The translations under genes were made by a program, and so were the position numbers. Below the pieces are notes generated by a model. It was given only the letters and a program-made list of their open reading frames with translations. It was not told the origin of the DNA and did not search any database. Shown piece by piece: positions 51,543 through 52,373 of a stretch of 52,373 bases of DNA. Within the stretch, counting starts at the first letter, position 1. The number at the start of each line of letters is the position of its first letter. Source of the stretch: a virus; the IMG/VR virus record IMGVR_UViG_3300036846_000887, positions 1-52,373 of that record; one strand, given 5' to 3'.

Positions 51543-52373
51543 ATGTCTACTGGCAACCCTAAGAAGGACAGCTTTGCCTTGTCTTTCGCCAAGCTCGAAA
51601 GCTTCGCTCATGTCTATCCGACGCCCGAGCAGGCTCTTACGGCGCAGTTGAAGCTCACTGACAAGCTGGCATCGGTCGCGCGTACCGGTGCTGTCATGTC
51701 CTCCGCTATGGCCTACGGTGCGGTACGTAACGGCATCCTTGGCAAAGCTGCGCAGAAAGGTCCCGACGGTAAGCCTGTCGCGGGTACCGGCGCCAAAGGC
51801 ACCATGACGCAGGGTGAGTATGCCGATGCGGTCGGTCTGTCCAAGGGTTCGATCGGGATCTACATCCCGTGCGGGCAGGCGCTTGTCATGTTCGGCGTTC
51901 GACCCGAGTCGGCGGAGGAGATCCTGCCCGCGCGGTCCGAGGTCGCGGGTGATGCCCCGGTGACGCATGCGCGTCTGTGGAATCTGCTGTTCGGCCAGAC
52001 CATCGGCGCGGACGCCGAGGTTACGGCGTGGTTGCGTGCGAACGCCAACGCTACCGACATCCGGTCGCTTGCTGTGCTGGTCCGGTCGGTGCAGGATGCG
52101 CGGGACGCCAAGGCTGCAGCGGAGGCCGCTGAGGCCAAGGCTGCAGCGGAGGCGCTGCAGGCGGTTCGGGACGCAGGCGGTACCCCGCCTGCACCTCCGG
52201 CGGATGACGCCAAGCCTGTTGAAGCTGACAAGCCTGCGGCGATCCTGAAGCGTCTCGAACGTGAGGCGCGGGTGATCGCTGCGACCATCGCATCCGGCGC
52301 CTATGCGGATGAGAAAGCACGCACGGCGTTACTCGGCATGTTGGACGGTATGGCGTCCCGAGTGCGCAACGTC
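51543..52373 (+). CDS. Helix-turn-helix / coiled-coil protein, 3' truncated by window edge
   Basis: ATG 51543 follows CGGAACGGAGCACCATC. The frame is open for 277 codons to the window end. MTQGEYADAVGLSKGSIGIY (residues ~94-113) resembles a helix-turn-helix. Residues ~180-210 are an alanine/glutamate/lysine coiled coil with an internal duplication (AKAAAEAAE). Codons ending in T are much more frequent than in neighbours. It could be a regulator, including the unidentified operator-binding protein, but this is untested. Confidence 0.75.
   Translation, partial: MSTGNPKKDSFALSFAKLESFAHVYPTPEQALTAQLKLTDKLASVARTGAVMSSAMAYGAVRNGILGKAAQKGPDGKPVAGTGAKGTMTQGEYADAVGLSKGSIGIYIPCGQALVMFGVRPESAEEILPARSEVAGDAPVTHARLWNLLFGQTIGADAEVTAWLRANANATDIRSLAVLVRSVQDARDAKAAAEAAEAKAAAEALQAVRDAGGTPPAPPADDAKPVEADKPAAILKRLEREARVIAATIASGAYADEKARTALLGMLDGMASRVRNV

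Overview
The window is most of the genome of a tailed phage with a long non-contractile tail (siphovirus) of a high-GC actinobacterium. The basis is GC-rich coding sequence throughout, actinophage-type families (DUF4314, DUF1360-like, MuF/maturation-protease fusion, glycine-rich tail proteins) and a lambda-like head-tail order with a -1 frameshifted tail chaperone. Host genus cannot be named from sequence alone. No integrase, attP, recognisable DNA polymerase, tRNA or CRISPR was seen; both window ends cut through genes.

Layout. (1) 1-20.6 kb, plus strand: early/accessory and replication-recombination genes, mostly tiny and translationally coupled (ATGA, GTGA, TGATG). They include zinc micro-proteins, winged or excisionase-like DNA-binding proteins, an SSB, a replication initiator with internal iterons, a DnaB-type helicase, an HNH nuclease, a HIT protein, a VRR-NUC nuclease, a Rad52-like annealing protein and a Cas4/RecB-like exonuclease. 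One small regulator-like gene (17955-18215) lies on the opposite strand. (2) 20.6-50.5 kb, minus strand, read right to left: small and large terminase, portal, MuF-2H phosphoesterase-protease fusion, M15-like peptidase, fibre, major capsid protein, second head protein, major tail protein, connectors, tail chaperones, tape measure, tail tip proteins, collagen-like fibre and two very small membrane proteins. (3) 50.5-52.4 kb: two ribbon-helix-helix genes, an array of TGATATCA palindromes, a roughly 490-base non-coding region and a plus-strand gene running off the end.

The most striking feature is a dispersed palindrome, consensus CTTAGT-NN-ACTAAG, found 27 times, nearly always at gene boundaries of both transcription units. 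In the late unit its centre reads CC in the sense of transcription at every asymmetric site. In 12 cases it supplies the stop codon of the gene before it. In the early unit it is usually followed by an ACGGAGCA ribosome-binding motif just before the start codon. Three early promoters, two with perfect TTGACA-17-TATAAT, share an upstream GTGAAC box; two make an RNA with a hairpin near its 5' end. This resembles the stoperators of L5-like phages and the start-associated sequences of cluster K mycobacteriophages in general layout, but the sequence is different. No gene here can be firmly assigned as its binding protein.

The genes work together as a replication module (initiator-iterons, helicase, SSB), an annealing/exonuclease module, and a late virion module whose transcription converges on the early operon at 20.63 kb, where one palindrome fills most of the 13 bases between the two stop codons.
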